From: an uncultured Prevotella sp.
GTDB lineage: Bacteria; Bacteroidota; Bacteroidia; Bacteroidales; Bacteroidaceae
Length of the DNA: 64,000 nucleotides
NCBI GenBank assembly: GCA_900554545.1
Contig: USHW01000003.1
Coordinates: 26,268-90,267 of the forward strand
Direction of reading: 5' to 3'
Shown here piece by piece: positions 42,653 through 51,251 of the stretch (position 1 is its first letter; the number at the start of each line of letters is the position of its first letter). The notes under the pieces were generated by a model, which made no database searches, was not told where the DNA came from, and saw nothing but the letters and a program-made list of their open reading frames with translations. Position numbers and translations under genes: made by a program.

Positions 42653-44908
42653 TTATTTGTTTATTAGGTTATCTAGACGAGTAATAGTATCGCTTCCTAT
42701 GTTGTTATTATTTATATAGCATTGTATTGCATCTTCCATAATTTTTATAACATCGTTAATAAGTTCTTTTGATTTGAACAAACCTTTAAAGTTGTCATAC
42801 TTTTCTTTGTTCTCTCTATAATGGGCAATAATTCTATATATCACGTTATCAATAGCATTATTTTCTGTGTACTCAACTTCTCCATCAGGGTTTTTATTCG
42901 ACATATATATCTGTGAATCCTTCATTTGAGTAAATCTTTTCGTATATTCCAATCCCACCTCGTCTTTGGGATTTATAATTAAAGCCAAAGAATCTATTAG
43001 CGATGTCGTATGCTGTATAATATCGCCAGAAATAAGTGCTAATATATCCTTGGATATAGTCTCTTCATTAATTGAAAAAGATAATAACGAATACCTGTCT
43101 ATGAATTGGCTTGGTGTAAATTGCATCCATCTTGCCGAGTTTGGATTCTTTTTATAGAATTCATTGAGCACCCCGAATAGTGTTCTGTCCCATGTGACAA
43201 ATACAGAATCTATTGGATGAACATCAACATCTTTGTCTCCTAAATATTTTAGCATAATGGCATCATTATTGAGGGCAAATGTGGTTTTGAAGCGACCTGT
43301 TTCAGATAGTTTATTCCCTATAATTTTTATTTCATTCTGAATGTCGTATTTAGGAATCTCAATTATTGTTACGCCCATCTTTTCTAGATAGTTCTCTGCT
43401 AATTGACAGTTTGTATTTTGGGTATTTGAGATACGAAACTCATAATCATTTAGATACTCTTCAAATGAACCTTCTATTATACCATTATCTCTAAGAAAAC
43501 AATAATGATTATAAAACACATTTCTTGATTCACCGAGCAAAGAAAAACCTGGAAGCGTAGTAAAAGGAATAAGATTCAATGCTTCTTGAATATGTGTACC
43601 GATTTCCCATAAATAACGATTTGTTAGATAAAGCTGTATTTTATTTCTTTTACAATAGTCGCACAATGATTTTGACAACACATAATTGTAGCGACTGTAA
43701 TCACTATTTTTATAGAAGTAACATATAATATGTAACGCTATTGTTGTATCGATGAATACTTGTTTCCTTTCACGAGCATATTTCTGCAAGTTATCAATAT
43801 TCACTTTCTTGCTAAAAATATAACTTGCACATATTTTTTGTAAATATTTATTCCGTTCGCAAACACCAACTAAATCACTGACTAATTGTTTTTGACTAAT
43901 TTCACTATCTATTTTTCCTTTTACATAATACATCAATTTATTTATAGAAACATTTTCTACAATATTTTGAACTTCTATTCTTTTGCTGAAATTGTCAATA
44001 TACATATCATTAAGTAATTCTATGTATTCATCGATATATTCTTCTTGATGAAATTCTACCAAGACAGCCCCAATTTGATTAATAAAAAGCTTTTCGTCTA
44101 TTTTGATTTGTTCTATCTGCTTAGATATTTCATCATGAGTATTAGGAGTTAACTCATAAGACTGTATTTTCTTGTTATAAAAAATCTTTTTCTCTTTACT
44201 AATCAATTTGTTTATGAGCTTAGTATAAAAAGCGGGATTATCATTAGTTTGAAATTTGTTTATGCACGATTTTGCTATCTCATCTTGTGACATATTCGTG
44301 TTATCATAAAGACATCTCAATATATATGCCTCAACAATCTCTAATTTGACATCAGATGTTTTCCCAAAACTCACCAAATCATAAATTAGATTCTTGTTCT
44401 CATCTTCATATAATGATTTTTTCAATTTGAAATCAGCAAGTCCGCTTGTATCATAAATTACTTGCTGTAAGGCAAAGAACTCTTCTGATTCTTCTGCGAT
44501 TTGATTAGCATCAACAAATTCCAAATTAATACCATATTCAATTAATGCTTTCTGTTTATATTCTCTTTGAGCTTTATTTGTCAGTTCATACGAATAGAAA
44601 TAGAGTAAATTATTACTCCATCCATATTCTTTCGAGTTTTCCTCTGCCTTAGCTACATCTTCAAATATTTTATTCTTCAACTGTGCTTTTTCTTGAGGTG
44701 TACTTGATTTTTGGATTGTGAGCTGGTATTGTATCTTTCTACCCGCATTATCAAAAACTTTAATATCAATGCCACAATCATTTTTTCCATCCGTTTGTAC
44801 AATGCGATGAAAACCATAGACTTCTTGCAAATAGACCTTTACTATTTTGTCAAACTCAGTTTTTTCACAGGCGGCTATAATTTGCACTAGATTTTTCTTT
44901 CTTGACAT
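42653..44908 (-). CDS. Mrr-like nuclease + PIN-domain fusion (candidate defence effector)
   Basis: A 751-residue protein. Residues about 15-130 resemble an Mrr-type restriction-endonuclease fold: GKNDCGIDIKV with Asp48, then IQYQLTIQ around 60-66, where the usual QxK has Gln in place of Lys. Residues about 383-580 look like a PIN ribonuclease domain with the expected acidic residues: Asp387 (VFIDTTIAL), Glu435 (LWEIG), Asp549 (NNDAI) and Asp574 (VTWDRTLF). Between them is a winged-helix-like part. I know no named system with this fusion. It lies 12 bases after the methyltransferase-HIT gene and closes the compact six-gene operon. Strongly AT-rich. Confidence 0.7.
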   Translation of the reverse strand: MSRKKNLVQIIAACEKTEFDKIVKVYLQEVYGFHRIVQTDGKNDCGIDIKVFDNAGRKIQYQLTIQKSSTPQEKAQLKNKIFEDVAKAEENSKEYGWSNNLLYFYSYELTNKAQREYKQKALIEYGINLEFVDANQIAEESEEFFALQQVIYDTSGLADFKLKKSLYEDENKNLIYDLVSFGKTSDVKLEIVEAYILRCLYDNTNMSQDEIAKSCINKFQTNDNPAFYTKLINKLISKEKKIFYNKKIQSYELTPNTHDEISKQIEQIKIDEKLFINQIGAVLVEFHQEEYIDEYIELLNDMYIDNFSKRIEVQNIVENVSINKLMYYVKGKIDSEISQKQLVSDLVGVCERNKYLQKICASYIFSKKVNIDNLQKYARERKQVFIDTTIALHIICYFYKNSDYSRYNYVLSKSLCDYCKRNKIQLYLTNRYLWEIGTHIQEALNLIPFTTLPGFSLLGESRNVFYNHYCFLRDNGIIEGSFEEYLNDYEFRISNTQNTNCQLAENYLEKMGVTIIEIPKYDIQNEIKIIGNKLSETGRFKTTFALNNDAIMLKYLGDKDVDVHPIDSVFVTWDRTLFGVLNEFYKKNPNSARWMQFTPSQFIDRYSLLSFSINEETISKDILALISGDIIQHTTSLIDSLALIINPKDEVGLEYTKRFTQMKDSQIYMSNKNPDGEVEYTENNAIDNVIYRIIAHYRENKEKYDNFKGLFKSKELINDVIKIMEDAIQCYINNNNIGSDTITRLDNLINK

Positions 44909-44920
44909 AATTATACTGAA

Positions 44921-45784
44921 TTAATATTTTTGTTTGCTTGGAATAACTCCCCTTACTCCTCCCTTGGGATTCTCAACATCACCTTTGTAACGTGGAATTA
45001 AATGCATGTGACAATGGAATACACTTTGTCCAGCATATTCACCAACATTGATGCCTATATTGTAGCCGTCAGGATGGAAACGTTCATCAACTTTCTGCTT
45101 CACATATTGCAACACTACATTCATTGCCTCGCGCTCATGATTAGTGAGGTCAAAATAGTTGGCAACATGCCGTTTGGGAATTATCAGGGCATGACCTGGA
45201 GAAACAGGATAACCATCGTAGAATGCAACGCACGTAGCTGTCTCACATATTATTTCAACCCTCCTTGATAACCTACAGAAAGGACATCTCTCACCACCCT
45301 TGCGAGGTAGTTTGTTAAAGTGGTTGTATTGATACAGTTCGTAACTCTTGTTGGCAACGAGACTCTTGTATGGCAATTTGACGTTGCACTGATAGGTATA
45401 TTGTTTATGTATGGCGTGGAGTCGGAAACCTTCTTCTGTCAAGTCACGACGTACTGCAAAATATGCAGTTCCTTTTGGAGAGAGAAGATTAGTAACATTC
45501 ATCAATACCTCCGCTTGGGCATAGGGCTCAAGAACATTCAGTACATAATTACAGAAGATGGTATCAAACTTTCCTTCGGGGAAGTCGGGCCGATAGTAAT
45601 AATCATATCCTGTAATGTCGTATCCTTGCTTTTTCAGTTCGTCAGTATCGAATCCGAAACCGCAACCGAAGTCAAGAATCTTTCCTTTCAGCAGTTGATG
45701 TTGCATGAGGTATCTAGTCGGCACAGAAAAGTCTGTGCGTTTGATAGCCGTGAGGTAGGGATGATTTATTTTCTCTGGTTCCAT
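44921..45784 (-). CDS. Methyltransferase-HIT fusion protein
   Basis: A 287-residue fusion. Residues about 5-135 are a class I SAM-dependent methyltransferase (motif I ILDFGCGFGFD; post-I GYDITGYDYYY). Residues about 165-287 are a HIT-family nucleotide hydrolase/transferase, with CPFC, GHALIIPKRHV and the triad HCHMHLIPR. HIT enzymes act on nucleoside phosphoramidates or adenylylated compounds. Together with the nucleotidyltransferase three genes upstream, this suggests that a nucleotide is attached, modified or removed. The start at 45784 (MEPEKINHPYL) or 45790 avoids overlap with the HNH gene; the longer frame to 45811 is less likely. Confidence 0.85.
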   Translation of the reverse strand: MEPEKINHPYLTAIKRTDFSVPTRYLMQHQLLKGKILDFGCGFGFDTDELKKQGYDITGYDYYYRPDFPEGKFDTIFCNYVLNVLEPYAQAEVLMNVTNLLSPKGTAYFAVRRDLTEEGFRLHAIHKQYTYQCNVKLPYKSLVANKSYELYQYNHFNKLPRKGGERCPFCRLSRRVEIICETATCVAFYDGYPVSPGHALIIPKRHVANYFDLTNHEREAMNVVLQYVKQKVDERFHPDGYNIGINVGEYAGQSVFHCHMHLIPRYKGDVENPKGGVRGVIPSKQKY

Positions 45785-45791
45785 AATCATT

Positions 45792-46862
45792 TTAGTATTT
45801 CCAGACCTCAAAACCCATATTCAGGGCAATTTGGTTGATTGGATTAAACGTTCTTTCGTATAGTTTGCGAAAATGAGCATCATCCATGTCCGCCAGTTCT
45901 CTTGCCGTATAACCGAGAGAAATGAAGTCCTCCATAACCTTCGGCTCCTTATTATTCTTAATTAGCAATTGTAAGGAATGATGTTGTAATTCTGCCAATT
46001 TAGGCAAGTAAACGTTCAAGTCTGGGAGATTATTACTCTTTGAAGAATTGATGCTGGCGTCAGAAGGAATCAGATTCCATAACAAATCATGAGAAACAAA
46101 ACTCCATGGGATAAAATGATCAAGATCATAATCTTTCGGATGAAGTTCCTTGTCTGTATAGATGCAATGAATAGGACCTCCTATTTCCATCACCATATCC
46201 CAATAATTATGCTGCCTTGCAAGTGAATTTCTAACTTCAGGACGAATCAATTTGCTAGAGATGGCTGGTACGTTGGGATTCCTTGTTTGCAAGAATAACG
46301 TAAGATTCCAATAAGCAAAATCTATTAAAATATTGTAATGTGTATGCAGATAAGTGTCCCAAGTATTATTGAGAACGATGTAGAAATCCGAGTCCTCCTT
46401 GTACAAAGCATATAGACTTCCATTCTCCAATGTCTGGGAACGTCTGACCATCTCCTTGTCATCAGAAGTATCAATCCACGGACGCAAAAAACGATAGGGA
46501 ACATTTAACGTTAGCGTTGTTAGTAATCGCTTTATTTGCTTGTCTTCCAATCTGCTTGTTAAGCCTTCAATGATTGTCTGAGAATTGGCATCAATGGGAA
46601 TCTGTGTGATGTGCTGTAAATCCATCACAATATCAAATAGAGAATCGCTCTTACCAAAGGACAGGCGGAAATAGTGAATAGGATACCATGCATTTGCAAC
46701 CATTCTGATTACGATGTCCCATACGCTAATTCTCGGATTGTCCGATTTTGCGTGTATCTGCATAATCGATACAAACCAGAAGAATTTGTATGTTGCAACC
46801 GTATTTGAGAAAATCTTCCCAAGCCGGTTCGTGGTAAGTATGTCAGACGTCGGTATTTGCAT
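45792..46862 (-). CDS. HNH endonuclease with Cas9-like HNH core
   Basis: A 356-residue protein. The HNH motif lies at about residues 250-285: DYDLDHFIPWSF, then WNLIPSDASINSSKSNNLP. This order (D-x-D-H-x-x-P-x-S-F, then N, then N-x-x-K-x-x-N) is strikingly like the Cas9 HNH site. The N-terminal 200 residues are helical (YKFFWFVSIMQI). No RuvC domain is present. It lies 11 bases after the DUF262 gene, so the pair resembles a split GmrSD-type (DUF262 + HNH) enzyme that cuts modified DNA; this is inference. Confidence 0.8.
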   Translation of the reverse strand: MQIPTSDILTTNRLGKIFSNTVATYKFFWFVSIMQIHAKSDNPRISVWDIVIRMVANAWYPIHYFRLSFGKSDSLFDIVMDLQHITQIPIDANSQTIIEGLTSRLEDKQIKRLLTTLTLNVPYRFLRPWIDTSDDKEMVRRSQTLENGSLYALYKEDSDFYIVLNNTWDTYLHTHYNILIDFAYWNLTLFLQTRNPNVPAISSKLIRPEVRNSLARQHNYWDMVMEIGGPIHCIYTDKELHPKDYDLDHFIPWSFVSHDLLWNLIPSDASINSSKSNNLPDLNVYLPKLAELQHHSLQLLIKNNKEPKVMEDFISLGYTARELADMDDAHFRKLYERTFNPINQIALNMGFEVWKY

Positions 46863-46873
46863 TTAAGAATTAA

Positions 46874-47911
46874 TTACACCCAGATACTTTCAAGTTCTTT
46901 TTCTAATGCCATGTGCCTGTATTTGCGACTTGATAAGTCCGTTGTGGCCCTCAAACCTTTAGCATAATTTTCGACATTTTCTGAAAATTCACTATTGTCA
47001 TCCTTGGTTATTGTCATTCTTCTTTTAATAGATTCTCCAAAAGCAGTTAACACATCACGAGCTTTTACTCTGCTATCTTTTGATAAAGGAAGAATGTCAA
47101 AATGATTTGCAAAGACCAAAAACAAAGAATAAAAATCCGTTTTCTTTGACCAACGAGATGAAGAAATGTTAGGCAGTATTTTCTGCAATTCTCCAAGGAC
47201 TACATCATATATTTCTTTGACATCTTCCTCCTGAGAAAAATCTTCTTCATATAGTTGATAATAATTTTCAAGTTTGTCCTTCTTGTTCTGAATACCATTC
47301 AATAATGCAATTGTCAATTCACTAATATATTCAACGTCAAGCATCCTTCTCACATCATTTGGCGTAAACAAGCCTATTTTTGAAAACACTTCTTTGTCAG
47401 AAATTGTATTCATTAATCGTATAAAGGGGCCTGAATACGTAGCCTGCCGCAGCTCTTGTTTGTTTAATGCTACAACATTTTTGTTCAGGCGCTGAAATAT
47501 CGCGCGTAGTTCTACATCATTCACATCTGGCAAAATGCGAACGACAAAATTATATTGGAAAAATGCTTTTTTTTGTTCTATGGTTAGTCCATTAAAATCT
47601 GTGCCATAAAAATCAGGACTTTCCTTTTCATCCATTGAAAATTTTCCGTCAATAAAATCAAGCACAGAGCGGATTCTTTGTTGACCATCCACTATAATGT
47701 ATTTTACATTACCCATTTCATCAGCAGTTTCTTGCATATATATTTCAGGAATTGGATATTTGTTCAATATCGTATCAATTAAGAAACTCTTTTGGCGGGT
47801 TACCCATACAGGATTTCTTTGGAAAGGAGGTTTCATGTCAAGTTCCTTGTGCTCATATGTTTGCTTAAACCAAGCAATATTTCGCAGCGTTGTATTCAAA
47901 AAATTCTCCAT
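46874..47911 (-). CDS. DUF262 (GmrS/ParB-like) NTPase-type protein
   Basis: A 345-residue DUF262 protein. The family motifs are present: PPFQRNPVW (28-36) and IVDGQQRI with DGQQR at 75-79, followed by FQRLNKNVVALNKQELRQA. DUF262 proteins such as GmrS and SspE use NTP hydrolysis to control an HNH nuclease domain that is usually fused; here the HNH is the next gene. It lies 7 bases after the nucleotidyltransferase gene. A role in recognising modified phage DNA is inferred. Confidence 0.88.
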   Translation of the reverse strand: MENFLNTTLRNIAWFKQTYEHKELDMKPPFQRNPVWVTRQKSFLIDTILNKYPIPEIYMQETADEMGNVKYIIVDGQQRIRSVLDFIDGKFSMDEKESPDFYGTDFNGLTIEQKKAFFQYNFVVRILPDVNDVELRAIFQRLNKNVVALNKQELRQATYSGPFIRLMNTISDKEVFSKIGLFTPNDVRRMLDVEYISELTIALLNGIQNKKDKLENYYQLYEEDFSQEEDVKEIYDVVLGELQKILPNISSSRWSKKTDFYSLFLVFANHFDILPLSKDSRVKARDVLTAFGESIKRRMTITKDDNSEFSENVENYAKGLRATTDLSSRKYRHMALEKELESIWV

Positions 47912-47918
47912 ATTATAA

Positions 47919-48530
47919 TTATTTTAATGTTATTGATTCAGATTTCACGCCAACCATTGTTGACAAATTTGTTTTGAAATTATGCAAATGATAAGATCTA
48001 AGAGCCTCATGGTCTTGATAGAGCCGAAAGTTGATTTTCCGGTTCTCAAAGATATCTTCTTTTTCCATTTCTTCTATTGCCTGCATCCATTCATTTGCGA
48101 ATGGCATAATGCCTAGAATCTTATCCGTTGCTATTGTTCCCCAATAAATTAAGTTCGCTCTATGTGCTTTAATAGAAATCTGCACATCAGGAGTACAATC
48201 CAAAAGATTAATATTACGGATTGTATGCCAAGCCATATCAAAATAATAGTGAGAAATAATGGCAATATCAATGTCTGACTTTTCGTTGAATTCTTTGAAC
48301 TTTTTATTAGGACTCAAACTGAAGCCTGTGCAAGAACTACCAACAAATATTATAGAGCAACTATCAATTTTTAACAAGTTAGATAGTTTTAATTTTGTTT
48401 GCAAAAATTTCTCATAATCGCCATTGAAAATATGGGGAAGTTTTTCTACTACCCACTTGGATACAAGAAAGTCATATTCATATTTATCAAAATCTTCTCT
48501 AAATTGCTCTATGTCATTTGTTTTATCCAT
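47919..48530 (-). CDS. Nucleotidyltransferase-fold protein
   Basis: A 203-residue protein. IIFVGSSCTGFSL (residues 61-72, GSS at 64-66) and SDIDIAII (DID at 86-88) are the G-S and D-x-D motifs of the Pol-beta-like nucleotidyltransferase superfamily. The family includes toxins that nucleotidylate RNA or proteins (MNT/MenT type) and signal synthases; the third acidic residue cannot be placed with certainty. With an acidic small protein upstream, a toxin/antitoxin-like pairing is possible. Second gene of the AT-rich operon. Confidence 0.75.
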   Translation of the reverse strand: MDKTNDIEQFREDFDKYEYDFLVSKWVVEKLPHIFNGDYEKFLQTKLKLSNLLKIDSCSIIFVGSSCTGFSLSPNKKFKEFNEKSDIDIAIISHYYFDMAWHTIRNINLLDCTPDVQISIKAHRANLIYWGTIATDKILGIMPFANEWMQAIEEMEKEDIFENRKINFRLYQDHEALRSYHLHNFKTNLSTMVGVKSESITLK

Positions 48531-48548
48531 AATTTAACAATTATAATT

Positions 48549-48776
48549 TCACAAGACTTGACCGTACATCATGAAAAATACGGACTTTGTCTTGTAGCAT
48601 CTTATGCCAAAACATTTTGGGTTAATCTTGCCCTCAATCATATCTTCTGCCCAAGATTCGGTATCTTCTTCCATGCTTTCTGCTTGTGACGAAGCCATGT
48701 CATAACCAGCTTCAATCAAAGCTTTACGCAATGATTCAGTCTTCTGCTCTTGTGTAAACACTTTTGTATCATCCAT
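48549..48776 (-). CDS. Small protein, first gene of the defence-like operon
   Basis: A 75-residue protein with an acidic middle (SQAESMEEDTESWAEDMIEG). No family recognised. It is the first frame after a well-formed promoter (48888-48921) and lies 18 bases before the nucleotidyltransferase gene, which supports it being real. It may be an inhibitor/antitoxin of a downstream enzyme, which is a guess. Confidence 0.5.
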   Translation of the reverse strand: MDDTKVFTQEQKTESLRKALIEAGYDMASSQAESMEEDTESWAEDMIEGKINPKCFGIRCYKTKSVFFMMYGQVL

Positions 48777-48887
48777 CTTTATCTGTTTTCTATTTTACAC
48801 CAGAGATTGGTAATGTAGCACATAACATCTGATAATAGATTTCCAATTATACGAATTTTCCTATTCTGAATTGTCAAATTTTGAATA

Positions 48888-48921
48888 CAAAGGTAATCAT
48901 AATTTTTGAATTATAATCAAA
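48888..48921 (-). promoter_or_regulatory. Promoter of the six-gene defence-like operon
   Basis: On the minus strand TTTG (48918-48921) and TACCTTTG (48888-48895) are 22 bases apart. The leader before 48776 is about 105 bases and AT-rich. Confidence 0.65.
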
Positions 48922-48964
48922 CAGGCAGAAGGTTCTTCGCTTTTTAGCTACATTTTAACCATTG

Positions 48965-49002
48965 AGAGCGACTTGCAGGTACAATTTGTTGCAAATCGCT
49001 CT
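48965..49002. terminator. 13-bp inverted repeat after the relaxase gene
   Basis: AGAGCGACTTGCA (48965-48977) pairs with TGCAAATCGCTCT (48990-49002), one wobble, 12-base loop. No strong T-tract. It separates the relaxase 3' end from the cargo promoter. Confidence 0.5.
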
Positions 49003-49023
49003 AACTTATTTGCTTTGTGTGCC

Positions 49024-51057
49024 TCAATAGGACTGACCTTTCTTTTTGGATGGTGAGCCGAGGCCAAGTTTCTTCGTACCATCCCAATTTGTAAGTTGGT
49101 CAGCACAGCCATTGGAGCCACCAAGTGAAGTGTAGGTTTCTGCACTACATGACATATAATCAACGAAAGAGATAAAGTTGTCTATGACAGATGGGTTGTA
49201 GGTCACATCCCGTTCTGCAAATAGATGTGTCCAGCTAGTAACGCACTCTACATTGAATTTTGAGCAATCACGCCACGACATACCACTAAGAAAGTTGTTG
49301 ACGGCTGAGCTAATACCGTCCTTTGTACCAAGGCTCAATTCCATTTTATGGGCAACAGCCATGATGCCGTAGTAGATGGATGCTGCCTCTTTGGCGTTGA
49401 AATTAGTTCTATTTGAAAGTGCGAATGCACTGAGGGCTGCACGTCCTTCTGTGATGAAACGATTGAGAATGTTTTGATATCGGTCTTGTTTATCTTCGGC
49501 AAGTCGAGCCTCGCACTCTTTGCGCTCCTTTACCTTCCTTGCTGCCTCGTTGTACTCTGGTTCATTCCAAAGGGTATACCACTTTCCCAGGAGGTTTTGA
49601 TAAGTTGAACGAAGCGAGTGCAGTTCGCTTTCAGCCTTGTCTGCACGAGCAGTTTCAGCATTCTTGGCGTTGCGCAATCTCTCTACGGCGTTCTCATCGA
49701 TGAGTGTCAGGCGGTATTTGAGTCCATTCACTTCTTCTGTGAGGGTGGTTACTTTAGCACGAAGTCCTCGGATTTCAACATCCTTTGATGAGATGATTTC
49801 TTCCTTGGTCTTCAATTCATTGGAAAGGTTCTTGTTCGTGTCCCATGACATGCGGAATTGTTGTCCCAAGGTTTCTGCAGACGGTTCACTTTTCCATTTC
49901 AATCCCGCAGCTTTGATAAAGGCACCGATGGTTTCTGTAACACCAGCATCATAAGACTCTTTAAGCTTTGCAGCCTCTTCATTCTTGTACTTACCAGGTT
50001 GGAAGATTTTGGCAAGGAAGCCGGATTGAGCAGTCTTCAAATCCTTCAAGGCTTTCTCTCTCTCTTGTGTGACAATAGATGCTTCTGCTTCAATCTCCGC
50101 TTTCAGTTTCTCTGCCTCTGCTATGGCCTGTTTCGCCTGACGTTCAGCTTCCAACACAACCTTGCTCTTGTGTCTGCGTTCCCGTTTCTCTTCTTCGGAT
50201 AGTTCATGATATGGGATGCCTCTCTCCAAGCCATACTTCTTGCCCACCTCATTATAGTACTTTGTGTGGAGGTCAGAGAGGTACTCGGACTTGCCTTTGG
50301 CTGTTTCACCCCATACCTTAGCATACGACACACGCTCTACCACACCTTTTGTTGATTCAGTCTTGATGTAGTTGCTGCGTTCCTCTTTAGGCAAGGCCTT
50401 CCACTCTTTCGTTGACAGGATCTTGTCGGGATTGTCATTATTGACATACTGACTACCGATGCGTCCACGCTTCTTAACTTTCTCTACAGGAACGGTCAAA
50501 GCATGAGCATGAACACCAGTCTCATCACAATGCACGTCGAAGCCGATGATGTTTTCCTCGCCCCACATACGGCAGCATAACTGATAGGTGTCCTTGGCCC
50601 ATTCATAGATAGCTGGCATCAGCTTGATGTGGCTATTGTCTGCATATGGGTCAGAGGTGTCTATCTGTTGTTCGTCAAAGGCCAGTCGTTTCATCACTTC
50701 GTGGTCGCCGCCAAAGATGATGTTCACCAGTCCGTTCGGACTGTTCTGAGCAACTTGGTTGGGATGCTTTGCATCCATGTAAGGTTTGAACCCCAGTTCA
50801 TCGTGACGCTGTTGGAGGCGTTGATGGAGTGGAATAGGATTGGAGCCAAGGGGCATAACCTTGCACCCCTTGGTGATTTCAAAGTTGAGATGCTTGCGTG
50901 AGAAGTTGTAGTGGTTGTTCTTCTCCGTCTCGGCATTCTTGGACTGGTAACGTTTCTCGTCCCAGCCTCTACGCTCTGCCTCGTTACCCATCTGTGCAGA
51001 GAATGATTTCTTGCCTGCGCCAACATGGATGGAGGCGCGTGGTTTATTCGTTTCCAT
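49024..51057 (-). CDS. MobV-family relaxase
   Basis: A 677-residue Pre/MobV-type relaxase that would nick oriT and lead the strand in conjugal transfer. The metal-binding motif is HCDETGVHAHALTVPV at about residues 176-191. The N-terminal MSAQ-like part (SFSAQMGNEAERRGWDEKRY) is typical of Bacteroides mobilizable elements. Residues about 295-500 are a long coiled coil. The palindromic region directly upstream (51062-51250) is the likely oriT. Base composition is closer to the chromosome than that of the cargo. Confidence 0.92.
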   Translation of the reverse strand: METNKPRASIHVGAGKKSFSAQMGNEAERRGWDEKRYQSKNAETEKNNHYNFSRKHLNFEITKGCKVMPLGSNPIPLHQRLQQRHDELGFKPYMDAKHPNQVAQNSPNGLVNIIFGGDHEVMKRLAFDEQQIDTSDPYADNSHIKLMPAIYEWAKDTYQLCCRMWGEENIIGFDVHCDETGVHAHALTVPVEKVKKRGRIGSQYVNNDNPDKILSTKEWKALPKEERSNYIKTESTKGVVERVSYAKVWGETAKGKSEYLSDLHTKYYNEVGKKYGLERGIPYHELSEEEKRERRHKSKVVLEAERQAKQAIAEAEKLKAEIEAEASIVTQEREKALKDLKTAQSGFLAKIFQPGKYKNEEAAKLKESYDAGVTETIGAFIKAAGLKWKSEPSAETLGQQFRMSWDTNKNLSNELKTKEEIISSKDVEIRGLRAKVTTLTEEVNGLKYRLTLIDENAVERLRNAKNAETARADKAESELHSLRSTYQNLLGKWYTLWNEPEYNEAARKVKERKECEARLAEDKQDRYQNILNRFITEGRAALSAFALSNRTNFNAKEAASIYYGIMAVAHKMELSLGTKDGISSAVNNFLSGMSWRDCSKFNVECVTSWTHLFAERDVTYNPSVIDNFISFVDYMSCSAETYTSLGGSNGCADQLTNWDGTKKLGLGSPSKKKGQSY

Positions 51058-51061
51058 TGAA

Positions 51062-51250
51062 AACTTTTGCTTAAGGGTTATACTTTGTTATAATGTCTGT
51101 AAGTGGAGGATGCCAGGTCTCGGGCGGTGCCTGAGCATAATAGGAGGACTTTTTAAGTGAGCGGCCATAGCCAGTGAATCTAAAAGTCCCTATTATGTTT
51201 AGGACTTTTATAAAAGTCCGTCACACCACGCAGGACGGGACATGTCCATT
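51062..51250. other. Candidate oriT
   Basis: It contains GGACTTTTATAAAAGTCC, an 18-bp perfect palindrome (51202-51219). It also has a larger inverted repeat: CATAATAGG-A-GGACTTTT (51136-51153) with AAAAGTCCCTATTATG (51182-51197). It lies directly upstream of the relaxase gene, the usual oriT position. Confidence 0.65.
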
Positions 51251-51251
51251 G

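Noticed and set aside
45792..46862. HNH protein as a Cas9 or IscB
   Set aside because: There is no RuvC domain, arginine-rich bridge helix, CRISPR array or guide RNA signal; only the HNH core is similar.
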